NCBI GenBank assembly: GCA_900754075.1
Contig: CAAEBN010000029.1
Coordinates: forward strand, 1-30,879
From: an uncultured Collinsella sp.
GTDB lineage: Bacteria > Actinomycetota > Coriobacteriia > Coriobacteriales > Coriobacteriaceae
Reading direction: 5' to 3'
Length of the DNA stretch: 30,879 bases
Part shown: piece after piece, positions 21,808 through 30,685 of the stretch
Position numbering within the stretch: position 1 is the stretch's first letter
Layout of the letters: every line of letters begins with the position of its first letter
Notes under the pieces: model-generated
Databases searched by the model: none
The model's input: only the letters and a program-made list of their open reading frames with translations
What the model was told of the DNA's origin: nothing
Position numbers and translations under genes: made by a program

Positions 21808-24621
21808 TTACCCCGTGTTTTGCAGACCTGCCGAGACGCCGGTCACAGTCGAAAGAATCAGGCTCATGTACTCGGCCTTCTTCTCCTCGGCCATCTCGTC
21901 CTGGTTCATACGCACCTCGCGAAGGGCGCGGACCTGGGCGATGGACAGAGCGTCGACGTAGGGGTTACGCACGCGAACGGCACAGCCGAGCACGCGACGA
22001 CGCTGCAGCGGCCACTCGTCACCGACGATGGCAAGGACCCACTTACGGGTGAGCTGCATCTCGGTAAAGACCTTCTTGGACAGATCATCGCGGTCGCCCA
22101 GATGCAGATACATCTTGGCAATGCGCTGATCGGTCTTAGCAATCGACATCTCGATGTTATCGATAAAGGTGCGGAAGAACGGCCACTCCTGATAGGCAGC
22201 CTTGAGCTGGTCAAGATCGCCCAGCTGCTCGCAGGCGGTGCCCAGGCCGTACCAAGCGGCCAGGTTAATGCGTGCCTGGCTCCAGCTGAAAATCCACGGA
22301 ATGGTACGCAGGTCGTCGAGCGACTTGGCACCCAAGCCGCGCTTGGCGGGACGCGAGCCAATCGGCAGCAGACCGACCTCGGTCAGCGGCGTCACAGTCG
22401 AGAACCACGGTGCAAAGTCCTCGGTGTTCAGCAGGTCCAGATAGCGCTCGTGGCTTGCGGCGTTGAGTTTCTCGGCCATATCCCAGAACTTCTGCGTGGT
22501 CTCGGTGTTGGTCTTCTCGACGCTCGGGGCCGACTGCAAAAGCGTTGCGGCGGCAACGGACTCAACATGGCGCTGAGCCAGCGTGCGGTTGCCGTAACGG
22601 GCAAAGATGACCTCACCCTGCTCGGTGAGCTTAAAGAAGCAGTTGACCGAACCCTTGGGCTGCGCCAGTACGGCCTTGTTGGCCGGGCCGCCACCACGGC
22701 CCACGGCGCCGCCGCGACCGTGCATGAGCACCAGGTCGATATCGTTCTTCTCGGCCCACTTGGCGATGCGCTCCTGCGCGGAGTGCAGCGCAAGCATGGC
22801 CGTGGTAGGACCGGCATCCTTGGAGGAGTCAGAGTAACCCAGCATAACCTCCATGCGGCGGTTGGTCTGGGCAAGACGCTTCTGCACCACGGGCAGCGTA
22901 AGCATCTGGTCGAGCACGTCGACGCAGCCCTCGAGGTCCTCGAGCTGCTCGAACAGCGGGATCACGTCGAGCTCGGGAACGTCCTCCTCGTGTGCGAAGG
23001 ACAGGTGGGCCAGCTCAAAGACGTCGGCCACATGCTGGGCACTCTTGGTAAACGAGATGATGTAGCGGTGTGCCATCTTCTTGCCGTAGCGCTTTTGGAT
23101 GGAGCCGATAGCGCGGAAGGTGTCGATGACCTCGCGCGTCATGGGCTGCAGGTCGCCATGGATACCGTTTTCGTGGATATCCTTGAGGGCGCGGGCATGC
23201 ACCACGGAGTGCTGACGGAACTCCATCTCGACCATATGGAAGCCGAAGGACTCGACCTGCCAGATGATGGTCTGCACCGGGCCGTAGGCGGCACGGACGG
23301 CACCGCAGGCGGCCAGCGAACGCTGGACGACGCGCAAGTCATCCAGGAACTCGTCGGCGCTGTGATACATGGTGTCGGTGATACGGCGTACGGTGGCGTT
23401 CAGACGGTCGGCCATGACGAGCATGACGGCGCGATGCGGCTCGTGCTCGGAGATAAGCTCGGCGCGGGCCGTGTAATGGGCACTCATCTCGACCTGATGG
23501 TTCCACAGGTTGATGAGCTCGGCAGACGGCTTGCTGTAGGTGGCCTCGAGCGTGAGGTTGCGGCCGATGCGGCGGCACTTGTCCTCGAGCTTGAGCACCA
23601 TGTGGGTGAAGTACTTGGCGGCGACCTCACGGCTCACCTTGGCGGTGACGTTGGGGTTACCGTCGCGGTCGGAACCGATCCAGCTGCCGGGATGGAAGAA
23701 CGCCGGGCACAGCGGCGGCACGGTACCGGCCTTGTCACCCAGCACCCAGTCGTCAAAGCGACGATAGATGACGGGGATGACGTCGAACAGCGTGTTATCG
23801 AAGATGTCGATGATGGTATCGGCTTCCTCGACCGGCGTGGGCTTCTTGAGCGCGATGGGGCTCGTACGCACCAGGGCGTCGATCTCCTGCAGCATATGGC
23901 GCTCGTTCTCCACCAGGTCGGAGCCGCCCAGACGCGGACGCTCCTCCAGCAGGTTAGAGATACGGCGAATCTTGCCCTCGACGGCCTTGCGACGGGCCTC
24001 GGTGGGATGCGCGGTAAAGACGGGATGGAACTCAAGCTTGCCGAGCAGCTCGTTGGCGCCCTCGACACCCATCTCATCCACCAGCTGGTGATAGGCGACG
24101 GTGAGTTCGTTGGCGGGATCGACCTCGGTATCGGTCGATGCGCCGGCCTCACGCTCGCGCAGCTGCTTCACACGGTAGTTCTCCTCCGACAGGTTTGCCA
24201 GATGGAAGAAGCTCGTAAAGGCGCGGACGATAACCTGCTGCTTATCGAGCGGTAGGCTGTCGATCAAATCGACGACCTCGCGAAACGCCACAGCAGTGGG
24301 CTCGTCGGCGGTGGGCACGCCCTGCTCGTCGACGGCCTCGTCGGCGGCACGGCTACCGGGGTTGCCGGCATTGGCCACAATCTCGGCCGACAGAATCTTG
24401 TCGAACAGGTCCGCGATCTCGGGATCATACTCGCTAAGCACACGGCGCTCCAGGCGCAGGAACAGCGCAAGGTTGTCGCGCAGCTCCTCGGGAATCTCAA
24501 TCTCGGCGAGACGCTCCCTGGACTCGGCATTCGAGCCGATTCGGTTAACGAGGCGGTTGACCACGGCAGCGACGCGCGCCGCGGCTTCGGGTACAGACTG
24601 GTTGCTTAGGTTCTCAGCCAC
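21808..24621 (-). CDS. ppc: Phosphoenolpyruvate carboxylase
   Basis: A bacterial PEPC of about 937 residues, with the catalytic His205 in VFTAHPTEARRKAV. The second PEP-binding signature is VMLGYSDSSKDAGPTTAM, and a glycine-rich loop follows in HGRGGAVGRGGGPANKAVL. A QNTG C-terminus completes the active site. The enzyme makes oxaloacetate from PEP and bicarbonate, feeding the reductive branch toward succinate or aspartate in an anaerobe. The chosen start is GTG at 24621 with GGGAGG 4 nt before it. An ATG at 24633 with AAGGAGG only 1 nt upstream is the alternative. A perfect TATAAT lies 32 nt upstream of that ATG. Confidence 0.95.
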   Translation of the reverse strand: MAENLSNQSVPEAAARVAAVVNRLVNRIGSNAESRERLAEIEIPEELRDNLALFLRLERRVLSEYDPEIADLFDKILSAEIVANAGNPGSRAADEAVDEQGVPTADEPTAVAFREVVDLIDSLPLDKQQVIVRAFTSFFHLANLSEENYRVKQLREREAGASTDTEVDPANELTVAYHQLVDEMGVEGANELLGKLEFHPVFTAHPTEARRKAVEGKIRRISNLLEERPRLGGSDLVENERHMLQEIDALVRTSPIALKKPTPVEEADTIIDIFDNTLFDVIPVIYRRFDDWVLGDKAGTVPPLCPAFFHPGSWIGSDRDGNPNVTAKVSREVAAKYFTHMVLKLEDKCRRIGRNLTLEATYSKPSAELINLWNHQVEMSAHYTARAELISEHEPHRAVMLVMADRLNATVRRITDTMYHSADEFLDDLRVVQRSLAACGAVRAAYGPVQTIIWQVESFGFHMVEMEFRQHSVVHARALKDIHENGIHGDLQPMTREVIDTFRAIGSIQKRYGKKMAHRYIISFTKSAQHVADVFELAHLSFAHEEDVPELDVIPLFEQLEDLEGCVDVLDQMLTLPVVQKRLAQTNRRMEVMLGYSDSSKDAGPTTAMLALHSAQERIAKWAEKNDIDLVLMHGRGGAVGRGGGPANKAVLAQPKGSVNCFFKLTEQGEVIFARYGNRTLAQRHVESVAAATLLQSAPSVEKTNTETTQKFWDMAEKLNAASHERYLDLLNTEDFAPWFSTVTPLTEVGLLPIGSRPAKRGLGAKSLDDLRTIPWIFSWSQARINLAAWYGLGTACEQLGDLDQLKAAYQEWPFFRTFIDNIEMSIAKTDQRIAKMYLHLGDRDDLSKKVFTEMQLTRKWVLAIVGDEWPLQRRRVLGCAVRVRNPYVDALSIAQVRALREVRMNQDEMAEEKKAEYMSLILSTVTGVSAGLQNTG

Positions 24622-24665
24622 GTTTCCTCCCATTCCTCCTTCTATGCACGTAACATGCGGTATTC

Positions 24666-24693
24666 ATTATAGGCACTTGAGAAACACTTTCGA
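24666..24693 (-). promoter_or_regulatory. ppc promoter
   Basis: On the minus strand TATAAT (24666-24671) lies 16 nt after TCGAAA (24688-24693). The -10 is perfect and the -35 weak. It lies about 33 nt before the ATG. Confidence 0.6.
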
Positions 24694-24878
24694 CACTGAT
24701 TGCGCTTTACCACACAAAAGTATTTTCTGCATTGCAAGGCTTTTTACCCCAAATGGTCGTATTTCTCGGTGGACGGCATATGCAAACGGGGACATTCCGC
24801 ATAAAAGCGAAACACCCCCGTAACAATCGTTCGCCGCGAGCGGGACGCGTTAGCGGACCCGAAGCTCAAAATGATGCG

Positions 24879-26192
24879 CTACAGACGCTCGCGAACCGCC
24901 TCGACCACGTTGGCCAGATCGACCAGCACCTCGTCATGGCTCTGCATGTCGCGCACCTTGACCTTGCCGGCGGCAAGCTCGTCGCCGCCCAAAACCAAAA
25001 TGAGCTTGGCGCCCACCTTGTCGGCCTGCTTAAACTGAGCCTTGAGCGAACGACCCTGATAGTCTGCCTCGGTCACGATGCCTGCGGCGCGAAGCTTCTG
25101 CGTAATGGCAAAAATGTTCTGACGCAGTTCCTTGCCGGCGTTGGCAACGTAGACACACGGAGCCTCATCGGCACCCAGGTCGCTGCCAAAGGCCTGCAGG
25201 GCCAGCAGGGCGCGCTCAAAACCGACGGCGAAGCCGACACCGGCCGTGGGCTTGCCGCCCTCGAGCTCGACCAGGCCGTCGTAGCGGCCGCCGCCACCGA
25301 TGGAGCCGACGCCGGCGCCGGGGGCCTCGACCTCAAAGACGGTACGGGTGTAGTAGTCCAGGCCGCGCACCAGGGTGGGGTCCTCGACATACTCGATGCC
25401 GGCGGCATCCAGATAGCGCTTGACCTGCTCGTAGTGCTCGCGGCACTCGTCGCACAGGTTGTCGCCCATCAGCGGGGCCTCGGCCATGATCTCGCGGCAA
25501 TGGTCGTTCTTGCAGTCGAAGGCGCGCAGCGGGTTGAGCTCGGCGCGCTCGCGGCACTCATCGCACATCTCGTCGGCGTGATCGAGAATGAACTGCTTGA
25601 CCTGTTCGCGATAGACCGGACGGCACTGGGCATCACCCATCGAGTTAATGAGCAGACGGAGCTTGGAAAGATCGAAGCCCAGACGCTTGTAGAACTCCAT
25701 GAGCATAATGATGCACTCGGCGTCCGCAGCCGGATCGGGAGCACCGAGCCACTCGATGCCCACCTGATGGAACTGACGCAGGCGGCCCTTCTGGGGGCGC
25801 TCGCCGCGGAACATGGCCTCGGCATAGTAGGCCTTAAACGGCGTGGAGCCCTGGGGCACCAGGTTGTTCTCCACGACGGCGCGCACCACGCCGGCAGTGC
25901 CCTCGGGACGAAGCGCCAAGCGCTGTTTGGGCTTGAGCTTGGCATCGGTGCCCTCGGTAAAGACACGTTCCAGGTTGGCGCCGCTAAACACGCGGAACAT
26001 CTCCTTGCGCACGACATCGGTCGACTGGCCGATGCCGTGGACAAACACGTCCACCTGCTCGATCGCGGGCGTCTCGATGGGCTTAAAGCCAAACGGCTCG
26101 AACACGCCGGCAGCGATCCGCTGCATCTTTTGCCAGGCGCGCATCTCGGCGCCGATAAGGTCGCGGGTTCCCTCCGCCTTCTGTGCCTGCAT
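24879..26192 (-). CDS. hisS: Histidine-tRNA ligase
   Basis: A 437-residue class II synthetase. It starts near MQAQKAEGTRDLIG. Motif 2 is in MFRGERPQKGRLRQFHQVGIE, split here as FRGERPQKGRLRQFHQ. The histidine-A signature is LVRGLDYYTRTVFE and the histidine-B signature is AGVGFAVGFERALL. A C-terminal anticodon-binding domain follows (about 335-437). It carries two Cys pairs around residues 205-250 (CDEC, then CKNDHC and CDEC), as in HisRS proteins of several Gram-positive groups, perhaps binding zinc. The ATG at 26192 has AAAGGTG upstream. The frame continues further with unrelated sequence that overlaps the MFS terminator. No clear terminator is seen after it before ppc. Confidence 0.95.
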   Translation of the reverse strand: MQAQKAEGTRDLIGAEMRAWQKMQRIAAGVFEPFGFKPIETPAIEQVDVFVHGIGQSTDVVRKEMFRVFSGANLERVFTEGTDAKLKPKQRLALRPEGTAGVVRAVVENNLVPQGSTPFKAYYAEAMFRGERPQKGRLRQFHQVGIEWLGAPDPAADAECIIMLMEFYKRLGFDLSKLRLLINSMGDAQCRPVYREQVKQFILDHADEMCDECRERAELNPLRAFDCKNDHCREIMAEAPLMGDNLCDECREHYEQVKRYLDAAGIEYVEDPTLVRGLDYYTRTVFEVEAPGAGVGSIGGGGRYDGLVELEGGKPTAGVGFAVGFERALLALQAFGSDLGADEAPCVYVANAGKELRQNIFAITQKLRAAGIVTEADYQGRSLKAQFKQADKVGAKLILVLGGDELAAGKVKVRDMQSHDEVLVDLANVVEAVRERL

Positions 26193-26235
26193 GGGCAAAC
26201 ACCTTTCTTTTAGTATCGCGTCATAGGTAGTGGTC

Positions 26236-26241
26236 ATTATA
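26236..26241 (-). promoter_or_regulatory. -10 box of hisS
   Basis: TATAAT on the minus strand, 43 nt before the hisS ATG. No good -35 is visible, because the region upstream is the T-run of the terminator at 26259-26318. End and start signals are nearly merged. Confidence 0.5.
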
Positions 26242-26258
26242 CGGCACAAAAACAAAAC

Positions 26259-26318
26259 GCGGCGACGCGTCTGACCGAACGAGGGTATGGGAGCTCGTTC
26301 GGCCAGACGTGCCGCCGC
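26259..26318 (-). terminator. Terminator after the MFS gene
   Basis: A 25-bp stem (26259-26283 with 26294-26318) with three mismatches and a 10-nt loop. The minus strand continues GTTTTGTTTTTG. It ends transcription from the MFS gene just before the hisS -10 box. Confidence 0.8.
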
Positions 26319-26325
26319 TGCAGCC

Positions 26326-26387
26326 GATCCGCTTTCCTCCGCCCCCTTCGAATCACACGATCTGTTGGGGACAGAGGAAAACGGATC
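26326..26387. repeat. Palindromic repeat with GGGGACAG core (copy 4)
   Basis: Arms GATCCGCTTTCCTC (26326-26339) and GAGGAAAACGGATC (26374-26387) pair with one mismatch. TTGGGGACAG lies just inside the right arm. The core matches the repeats at 321-379, 2694-2720 and 5999-6029. Confidence 0.5.
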
Positions 26388-26398
26388 ATTTTGTATGC

Positions 26399-26462
26399 CC
26401 GTGGCCGCCTTGGAAACCGAATGATGGTACGAGCATCCATTCGGCTTCCAAGGCGGCCACGG
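26399..26462. repeat. Long hairpin after the MFS gene
   Basis: Arms 26399-26415 and 26446-26462 pair perfectly, continuing after an A/C mismatch into CCGAATG/CATTCGG and a small apex. There is no T-run on either side. With the two neighbouring elements it fills the 307-nt gap between hisS and the MFS gene. Confidence 0.6.
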
Positions 26463-26499
26463 ACAGAACACGGGGCGAACAGAAAAGAGCGACGGACGT

Positions 26500-27804
26500 C
26501 TACTCCCCCGCCACGCTCGCACGCAGCTTAGCGGCGATGGGCTCGGATGCCAGCAGGAATACGAGCATGACCACAGAACACACCAGGCACACGATCCAGG
26601 TGCTCGCAAAGGAGCCCGTGGCATCGAACAGCACGCCCGAGACAATGGCACCCACGGTGCCGCCGACCATCTCGAGCGAGGTAATGGTGCCCGTGACCTT
26701 GCCCAGATCGGCCATGCCAAACTGCTTGGACGCGGCGATAGTGGGCGTGATGGTGCCCATGCACGTTCCGACACCAAAGCTCACGGCAGCCACGATGGGA
26801 CCAAGATCGGTTGCGGGGAAGCACAGGGCGACGCAGGCGATAATGCACGCAACGGATCCCAACACGTTGCCAAAACGTAGGCCAAAGCGATCGTAAATGA
26901 CGCCGAGCGAAATCTTGGCGATAACGACGGTGACCATATAGGCCGAAAGCACAGTGCCCGCCCACACGGGGTCGTGACCGCCCGTGACGATCTTGGCGCC
27001 GTTGACGGTAACGCTCGTCATGTTGGTAACCTGGTTGGGCAGGATGGCGCCGTTAACGAGGCCCATAAAGAGGAAGGCGACGACAAGCAGCCAAAACGCC
27101 GGGCTCTTCTTGATGCGAGACCAGCCAACGTTAACCTCAGGAGCCGTGTGCTCGTCCTTGTCACCGGCTGTCGATACGGACGGATCGCCCGGGTTCTCGC
27201 CGAGCGGCTTCAGGCCAATCTCGGAAGGCTTGGTGCGGAAGGAATAGGCCGTGATGGGCAGCGCCGCCACCATGCAGATAACCGCGAGCGCCAGGAAGGC
27301 GGAACGCCAGCCAACGCTCACGATCAGCGAGCTCACGACGGGAGACAGGATAGCGCCGCCAAAGCCCGAACCCGAAAGTGCGATGGAGATGGCAAGGCCT
27401 CGCTTGGCCGTAAACCAGTTGGCGGTCACCAGGCTAATGAGCAGACGGGTCGAGGCAACGGCAAAGCAGCCCGAGACGGCAAAGAGCACGTAGACCTGCC
27501 ACAACTCACCGACAAAGCTCATACCGGCAAGAACGGCAGAGGTAGCGATAACGGTTAGGAAGCCCAAAACGCGGCCGCTTACTTTATCGGCAACATGGCC
27601 AATGACAAGCGATCCGATAACGCTCACCACCGTGGAGATCGCATTGGAGATGTTGTACTGGGTAAGCGTAATCCCGAGGTCGCTGACGATGAGCGGCTGG
27701 AACAGACTCATGCAGTTGACGAAAATCGTGTAACACGTGGCCATGATGACAAAGCCGGAGGCCACCACGAGCCAGCCGGGGAAGAACTTATGCTGCCGGG
27801 ACAT
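26500..27804 (-). CDS. MFS transporter, OFA (oxalate/formate antiporter)-like
   Basis: A 434-residue, 12-helix major facilitator protein. It starts KFFPGWLVVASGFVIMATCY, followed by the MFS loop motif GHVADKVSGRVLG. Helices 4-5 carry the OFA-like region TANWFTAKRGLAISIALSGS. The central loop (about residues 195-225) has the PSEIGLKPLGENPGDPS segment typical of the family. OFA-type carriers move small organic acids, often in exchange. Its gene follows an M20D amidohydrolase gene on the same strand, so it may carry the acid released by that enzyme, which is an inference. The ATG at 27804 has AAAGGAG 5 nt upstream. Confidence 0.87.
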   Translation of the reverse strand: MSRQHKFFPGWLVVASGFVIMATCYTIFVNCMSLFQPLIVSDLGITLTQYNISNAISTVVSVIGSLVIGHVADKVSGRVLGFLTVIATSAVLAGMSFVGELWQVYVLFAVSGCFAVASTRLLISLVTANWFTAKRGLAISIALSGSGFGGAILSPVVSSLIVSVGWRSAFLALAVICMVAALPITAYSFRTKPSEIGLKPLGENPGDPSVSTAGDKDEHTAPEVNVGWSRIKKSPAFWLLVVAFLFMGLVNGAILPNQVTNMTSVTVNGAKIVTGGHDPVWAGTVLSAYMVTVVIAKISLGVIYDRFGLRFGNVLGSVACIIACVALCFPATDLGPIVAAVSFGVGTCMGTITPTIAASKQFGMADLGKVTGTITSLEMVGGTVGAIVSGVLFDATGSFASTWIVCLVCSVVMLVFLLASEPIAAKLRASVAGE

Positions 27805-27844
27805 ACTGCTCCTTTTAAACAAACGAACAGCCTGCGCCGGGCGC

Positions 27845-27932
27845 CGGTAGTGCCCAAGATTGCCTTGAAAGACAAGGGCATAGGCCTTATGGCCATGCCC
27901 GCAGGCTTGAAAGGCAAGGTTGGGTGCTACCG
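27845..27932. repeat. Multi-part hairpin between the M20 and MFS genes
   Basis: Three nested arm pairs: CGGTAGTGCCCA/TGGGTGCTACCG with two mismatches, TTGCCTT/AAGGCAA and GGGCATAGGCC/GGCCATGCCC with one bulge. The right outer arm overlaps the stop codon of the M20 gene. No T-run is present. It may modulate expression between the two genes or be a REP-type repeat. Confidence 0.5.
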
Positions 27933-29222
27933 ATGGTCGGCGATGTAGCCCAAAGCGACGGCGGCATAAGCCGCGGCGCCAAGGGGAAGCTCGGCATCGC
28001 TAAAACGTGCCTTGGGATGATGCTGGGCAAAATGCTCGTCCGTATCAGTCACGGCAGCGCCCACGGTAAAGTACGCACTCGGAATCTCGCTCGAGATTAG
28101 CGCGAAGTCCTCGCTCGCCATGGCGTGGAACAGTGGCAGGAAGGCGGCCTTGGGCAGCACCGCGCCCACATAGCCAAGCGACGCCTGGGTCATGTCGTCA
28201 TCGAGTACGAGCGGGGGAACATCCGAGAGCGTCTCGAGGGTCGCCGGCGTGCGATACGTTGCGGCCACGCCGTTTACGACCTCGGCGATACGCTCCTTGA
28301 GATGAGCCATGAGCTCGACATCGAAGCCACGCAGCGTCCCCTCGAGCACACAAGTGTCGGGGATGACATTTGCGGCCTGACCGCCGGCGAACTTGCCAAC
28401 GGTAAGCGCGACCTCCTTGGCCGCCGGCACTTCGCGAGCGATAAGCTCCTGAAGTGCCAGATGCACGTGCACGCCGGCCGTGATGGGGTCGATGCAGATC
28501 TCGGGGCTCGAGCCATGACCGCCCTTGCCCTGCAGCGTGATGCGGAAACCGTACACGCCCGAGAGCGCCGGACTGCCGTAAAGCACCAGGCCAAGCGGTG
28601 ACTGGCTATTGACATGCATGGCAAAGGCGACCTGAGGACGCGGGTTCTGCAGCAGACCGTCGGCGATGGCGGCGCGGGCACCCTCAAAGGTTTCCTCGCC
28701 CGGCTGGAACAGCAACTTAACCGTGGCGTTAGCGTCGACAAGCTCGGACTCGCGGGCCTTGAGCAGGCGCGCCGCTCCAAGCAGTGCCGTCGCGTGCATA
28801 TCGTGTCCGCATGCATGCATGCAGCCGTTGGTGGATGCAAAGGGCTCGCCCGACTCCTCGGCAACAGGCAGGGCATCCATATCGCCACGGAGCATGATGA
28901 CCGTACCGGCCTGTTCGTCCGTGCAAACGCCATTGCCCCGGGCCGCGGCGGCACCGGCGCCGACAAGGCCCACAACGCAGGAACCATCAACGAGCGTGGC
29001 AAATGGGATGTCCATCTCGGTCAGGCGTGCTTGGATATACGCAGAGGTCTGTGGGAGGCTATTACCCAGCTCGGGCATCTGGTGGAGATCGTGTCGCCAC
29101 GCAGCGAGCTCGTCTGCAAAAGCCTGAGCTTCTGCAACAAGACCGTCACCGATAGCGGTCTGCGCCGCTGCGGTGGCCTTGGGCGCTGATTGCGGTTGAA
29201 GATCGGACAAAGCTGGTGCCAT
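27927..29222 (-). CDS. M20D-family amidohydrolase
   Basis: A 431-residue metal-dependent peptidase/amidohydrolase. It has WRHDLHQMPELGN near residue 43, MLRGDMDALPVAEESGEPFA, and the metal site GCMHACGHDMHATALLGAARL. The catalytic glutamate lies in FQPGEETFEGARAA, and another metal residue in AMASEDFALIS. The lid domain sits at about 210-330. Relatives release acids from N-acyl amino acids, hippurate or indole-acetyl amino acids. The substrate is not fixed by sequence. The ATG at 29222 follows GGAGGGC. It is the first gene of a likely two-gene unit with the MFS transporter. Confidence 0.92.
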   Translation of the reverse strand: MAPALSDLQPQSAPKATAAAQTAIGDGLVAEAQAFADELAAWRHDLHQMPELGNSLPQTSAYIQARLTEMDIPFATLVDGSCVVGLVGAGAAAARGNGVCTDEQAGTVIMLRGDMDALPVAEESGEPFASTNGCMHACGHDMHATALLGAARLLKARESELVDANATVKLLFQPGEETFEGARAAIADGLLQNPRPQVAFAMHVNSQSPLGLVLYGSPALSGVYGFRITLQGKGGHGSSPEICIDPITAGVHVHLALQELIAREVPAAKEVALTVGKFAGGQAANVIPDTCVLEGTLRGFDVELMAHLKERIAEVVNGVAATYRTPATLETLSDVPPLVLDDDMTQASLGYVGAVLPKAAFLPLFHAMASEDFALISSEIPSAYFTVGAAVTDTDEHFAQHHPKARFSDAELPLGAAAYAAVALGYIADHR

Positions 29223-29252
29223 AGATGCCCTCCAGTATCGTTTTTGCAGCAA

Positions 29253-29274
29253 GCACTTTGATAGCGTAAAGTGC
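29253..29274. promoter_or_regulatory. Palindrome in the M20D-gene leader
   Basis: GCACTTT (29253-29259) and AAAGTGC (29268-29274) flank an 8-nt spacer, about 30 nt before the start codon. TTGCAC on the minus strand overlaps one arm. An operator is possible; no regulator is adjacent. Confidence 0.35.
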
Positions 29275-29307
29275 AAGGTACTACTTTAAGGGCGAGGCAT
29301 AAAAAAT

Positions 29308-29326
29308 GCCGCCCCGGGAGGGCGGC
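29308..29326 (-). terminator. Terminator of the EamA transporter gene
   Basis: GCCGCCC and GGGCGGC form a 7-bp GC stem with a 5-nt loop. The minus strand continues ATTTTTTATG. It lies just after the stop of the EamA gene. Confidence 0.85.
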
Positions 29327-29338
29327 GCAACAAGTTGT

Positions 29339-30322
29339 TTACAATTGCGGGCGTGGCTTTCGACGCAAAAAATCGAAGTGAGTCTCGCTCAAGATAATCG
29401 ACAGGAAGATAAGCACGAAGCCGGCGAGCAGGCGCGAGGTGAGCGCCTCCCCCATCAGCAGCACCGAGAACAGCACACCCGAAGGCGACTCCATTGAAAG
29501 GAGCAGCGAGCCCGTCGAGACCGGGACATGCGCCAGGCCGACGTTTTGGATGAGCAGAGCCACGCATGTGCAGCCCACCGAGAGAAACGCCATCGCACTG
29601 ATAAAGCTCGGCGTCCACACGGACAGAGGCGCTTGGGTCTCGAATAGCAGCGACGTTGCCAGGCTCAGCACGCCGTTGCCCACAAACATCCAAAACGTGA
29701 TGACGTTGATGTCCATTTTGCGACCGTACTTGGCAGTCACCGCCATCTGGATGGCGAAAAAGGCCGCACCCGCCAGCGTAATGACGTCACCAATGTTGAA
29801 TTCAACGCTATCGAGTGCGACGAGGCCAATGCCCGCTAGGCACAGCAGCGCGGCACCCAAGTTGTAGCGCGTGAGCTTTTCGCCGCTCAGGAAATAGCTC
29901 GCGAACGGTACAAGGATGCAATACGTGCCCGTCAAAAAAGCATTCTTGCCCGCCGTAGTATGTGCCAGACCGACCGTCTGCAACGCATAGGCCGCCCACA
30001 TGAGCACGCCCATACTCAGGCCAACGATCAGGTTGCGAGCGTTGAGGTGCGCGATGATGCGCTTGTGGAAGACGGCAAACATGACCAACGCTGCGGGCAG
30101 AAAACGTACATAGAGCAGCGCGAACACCGGAATGGTGCCGAGTGCGTCCTTCATAGTGGTAAAGGAGTAGCCCCAGATGACCGCCACCGTAAGGAGCAGA
30201 ACCTTCCAGAACAGCGGCGAGCGAGCGCCAGCGCCGCGGGAGGTGCCGCCCGCGCCCAAGTCTTCGCGAGCAACAGGGCTATCGGGCAAGTTTTCGATTT
30301 CGTTGGCAGCGTATTGGGCCAT
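29339..30322 (-). CDS. EamA/DMT-family transporter
   Basis: A 327-residue protein with ten predicted membrane helices in two EamA repeats (about residues 40-175 and 185-320). The first repeat starts LLLTVAVIWGYSFTTMKDAL, the usual WG-x-x-F pattern, and GLAHTTAGKNAFLTGTYCIL is a DMT signature. A polar N-terminal tail of about 38 residues precedes it. EamA proteins export or import metabolites such as amino acids, purines or drugs, and the substrate here is unknown. The ATG at 30322 has GAGGA 6 nt upstream. It is a single gene with its own terminator. Confidence 0.88.
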   Translation of the reverse strand: MAQYAANEIENLPDSPVAREDLGAGGTSRGAGARSPLFWKVLLLTVAVIWGYSFTTMKDALGTIPVFALLYVRFLPAALVMFAVFHKRIIAHLNARNLIVGLSMGVLMWAAYALQTVGLAHTTAGKNAFLTGTYCILVPFASYFLSGEKLTRYNLGAALLCLAGIGLVALDSVEFNIGDVITLAGAAFFAIQMAVTAKYGRKMDINVITFWMFVGNGVLSLATSLLFETQAPLSVWTPSFISAMAFLSVGCTCVALLIQNVGLAHVPVSTGSLLLSMESPSGVLFSVLLMGEALTSRLLAGFVLIFLSIILSETHFDFLRRKPRPQL

Positions 30323-30551
30323 GGAACATCCTCGCACTCAATCTGGGCGTGGTGTCCGCACGCGTATGGCTGCGTGCCGCCTCATGGTCAAAGAAAAACG
30401 GGACGCACCGGACCCCCGGCACGCCCCGCTACTGTAGCAACAACCAAGCAGCCCACGCAATCCAGCCCACTAAAGTACCGACCTGAATAACCTCGATGTT
30501 CCGTCAGCGTCAGCGAAAACGGCCCTAAGCGAGCAAGGTGACGTGAAATCA

Positions 30552-30576
30552 AAACCACCCCTAAAAGGGGTGGTTT
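30552..30576 (-). repeat. Hairpin, probable end structure of the IS200-type element
   Basis: AAACCACCCCT (30552-30562) pairs with AGGGGTGGTTT (30566-30576) across a 3-nt loop. It lies 110 nt after the transposase stop on the minus strand, where IS200/IS605 elements carry a subterminal hairpin. It could also end transcription of the transposase gene, since the minus strand continues TTTTGATTT. The 30338-30550 stretch holds no recognisable feature. Confidence 0.55.
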
Positions 30577-30669
30577 CCTCTTAGGGTATAACCCTTGGAT
30601 TTCCGGCACGCGTCTAAAGGCGCCGGCCCTCACGGGGTTCGGGCCGCACTGCAGATTGACCCGTGACGG

Positions 30670-30684
30670 GCCGGTCAAACCGGC
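30670..30684 (-). repeat. Small hairpin at the transposase 3' end
   Basis: GCCGGT and ACCGGC form a perfect 6-bp stem with a CAA loop, directly after the transposase stop codon. IS200-type transposases recognise such hairpins in the element ends; its role here is inferred from position. Confidence 0.4.
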
Positions 30685-30685
30685 G

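Noticed and set aside
21820..24255. An 811-codon plus-strand frame opposite ppc, and similar long frames opposite aspS, hisS, feoB and the flavoprotein gene.
   Set aside because: They are antisense shadows of well-identified genes and lack recognisable motifs or good start signals.
24640..24878. A terminator for hisS or a small gene in the hisS-ppc gap.
   Set aside because: No convincing stem with a T-run and no open frame with a start signal was found; only the ppc promoter is supported.
30388..30678. A 96-codon minus-strand frame after the transposase gene.
   Set aside because: It runs across the element-end hairpin and the spacer, with no recognisable domain; likely chance.
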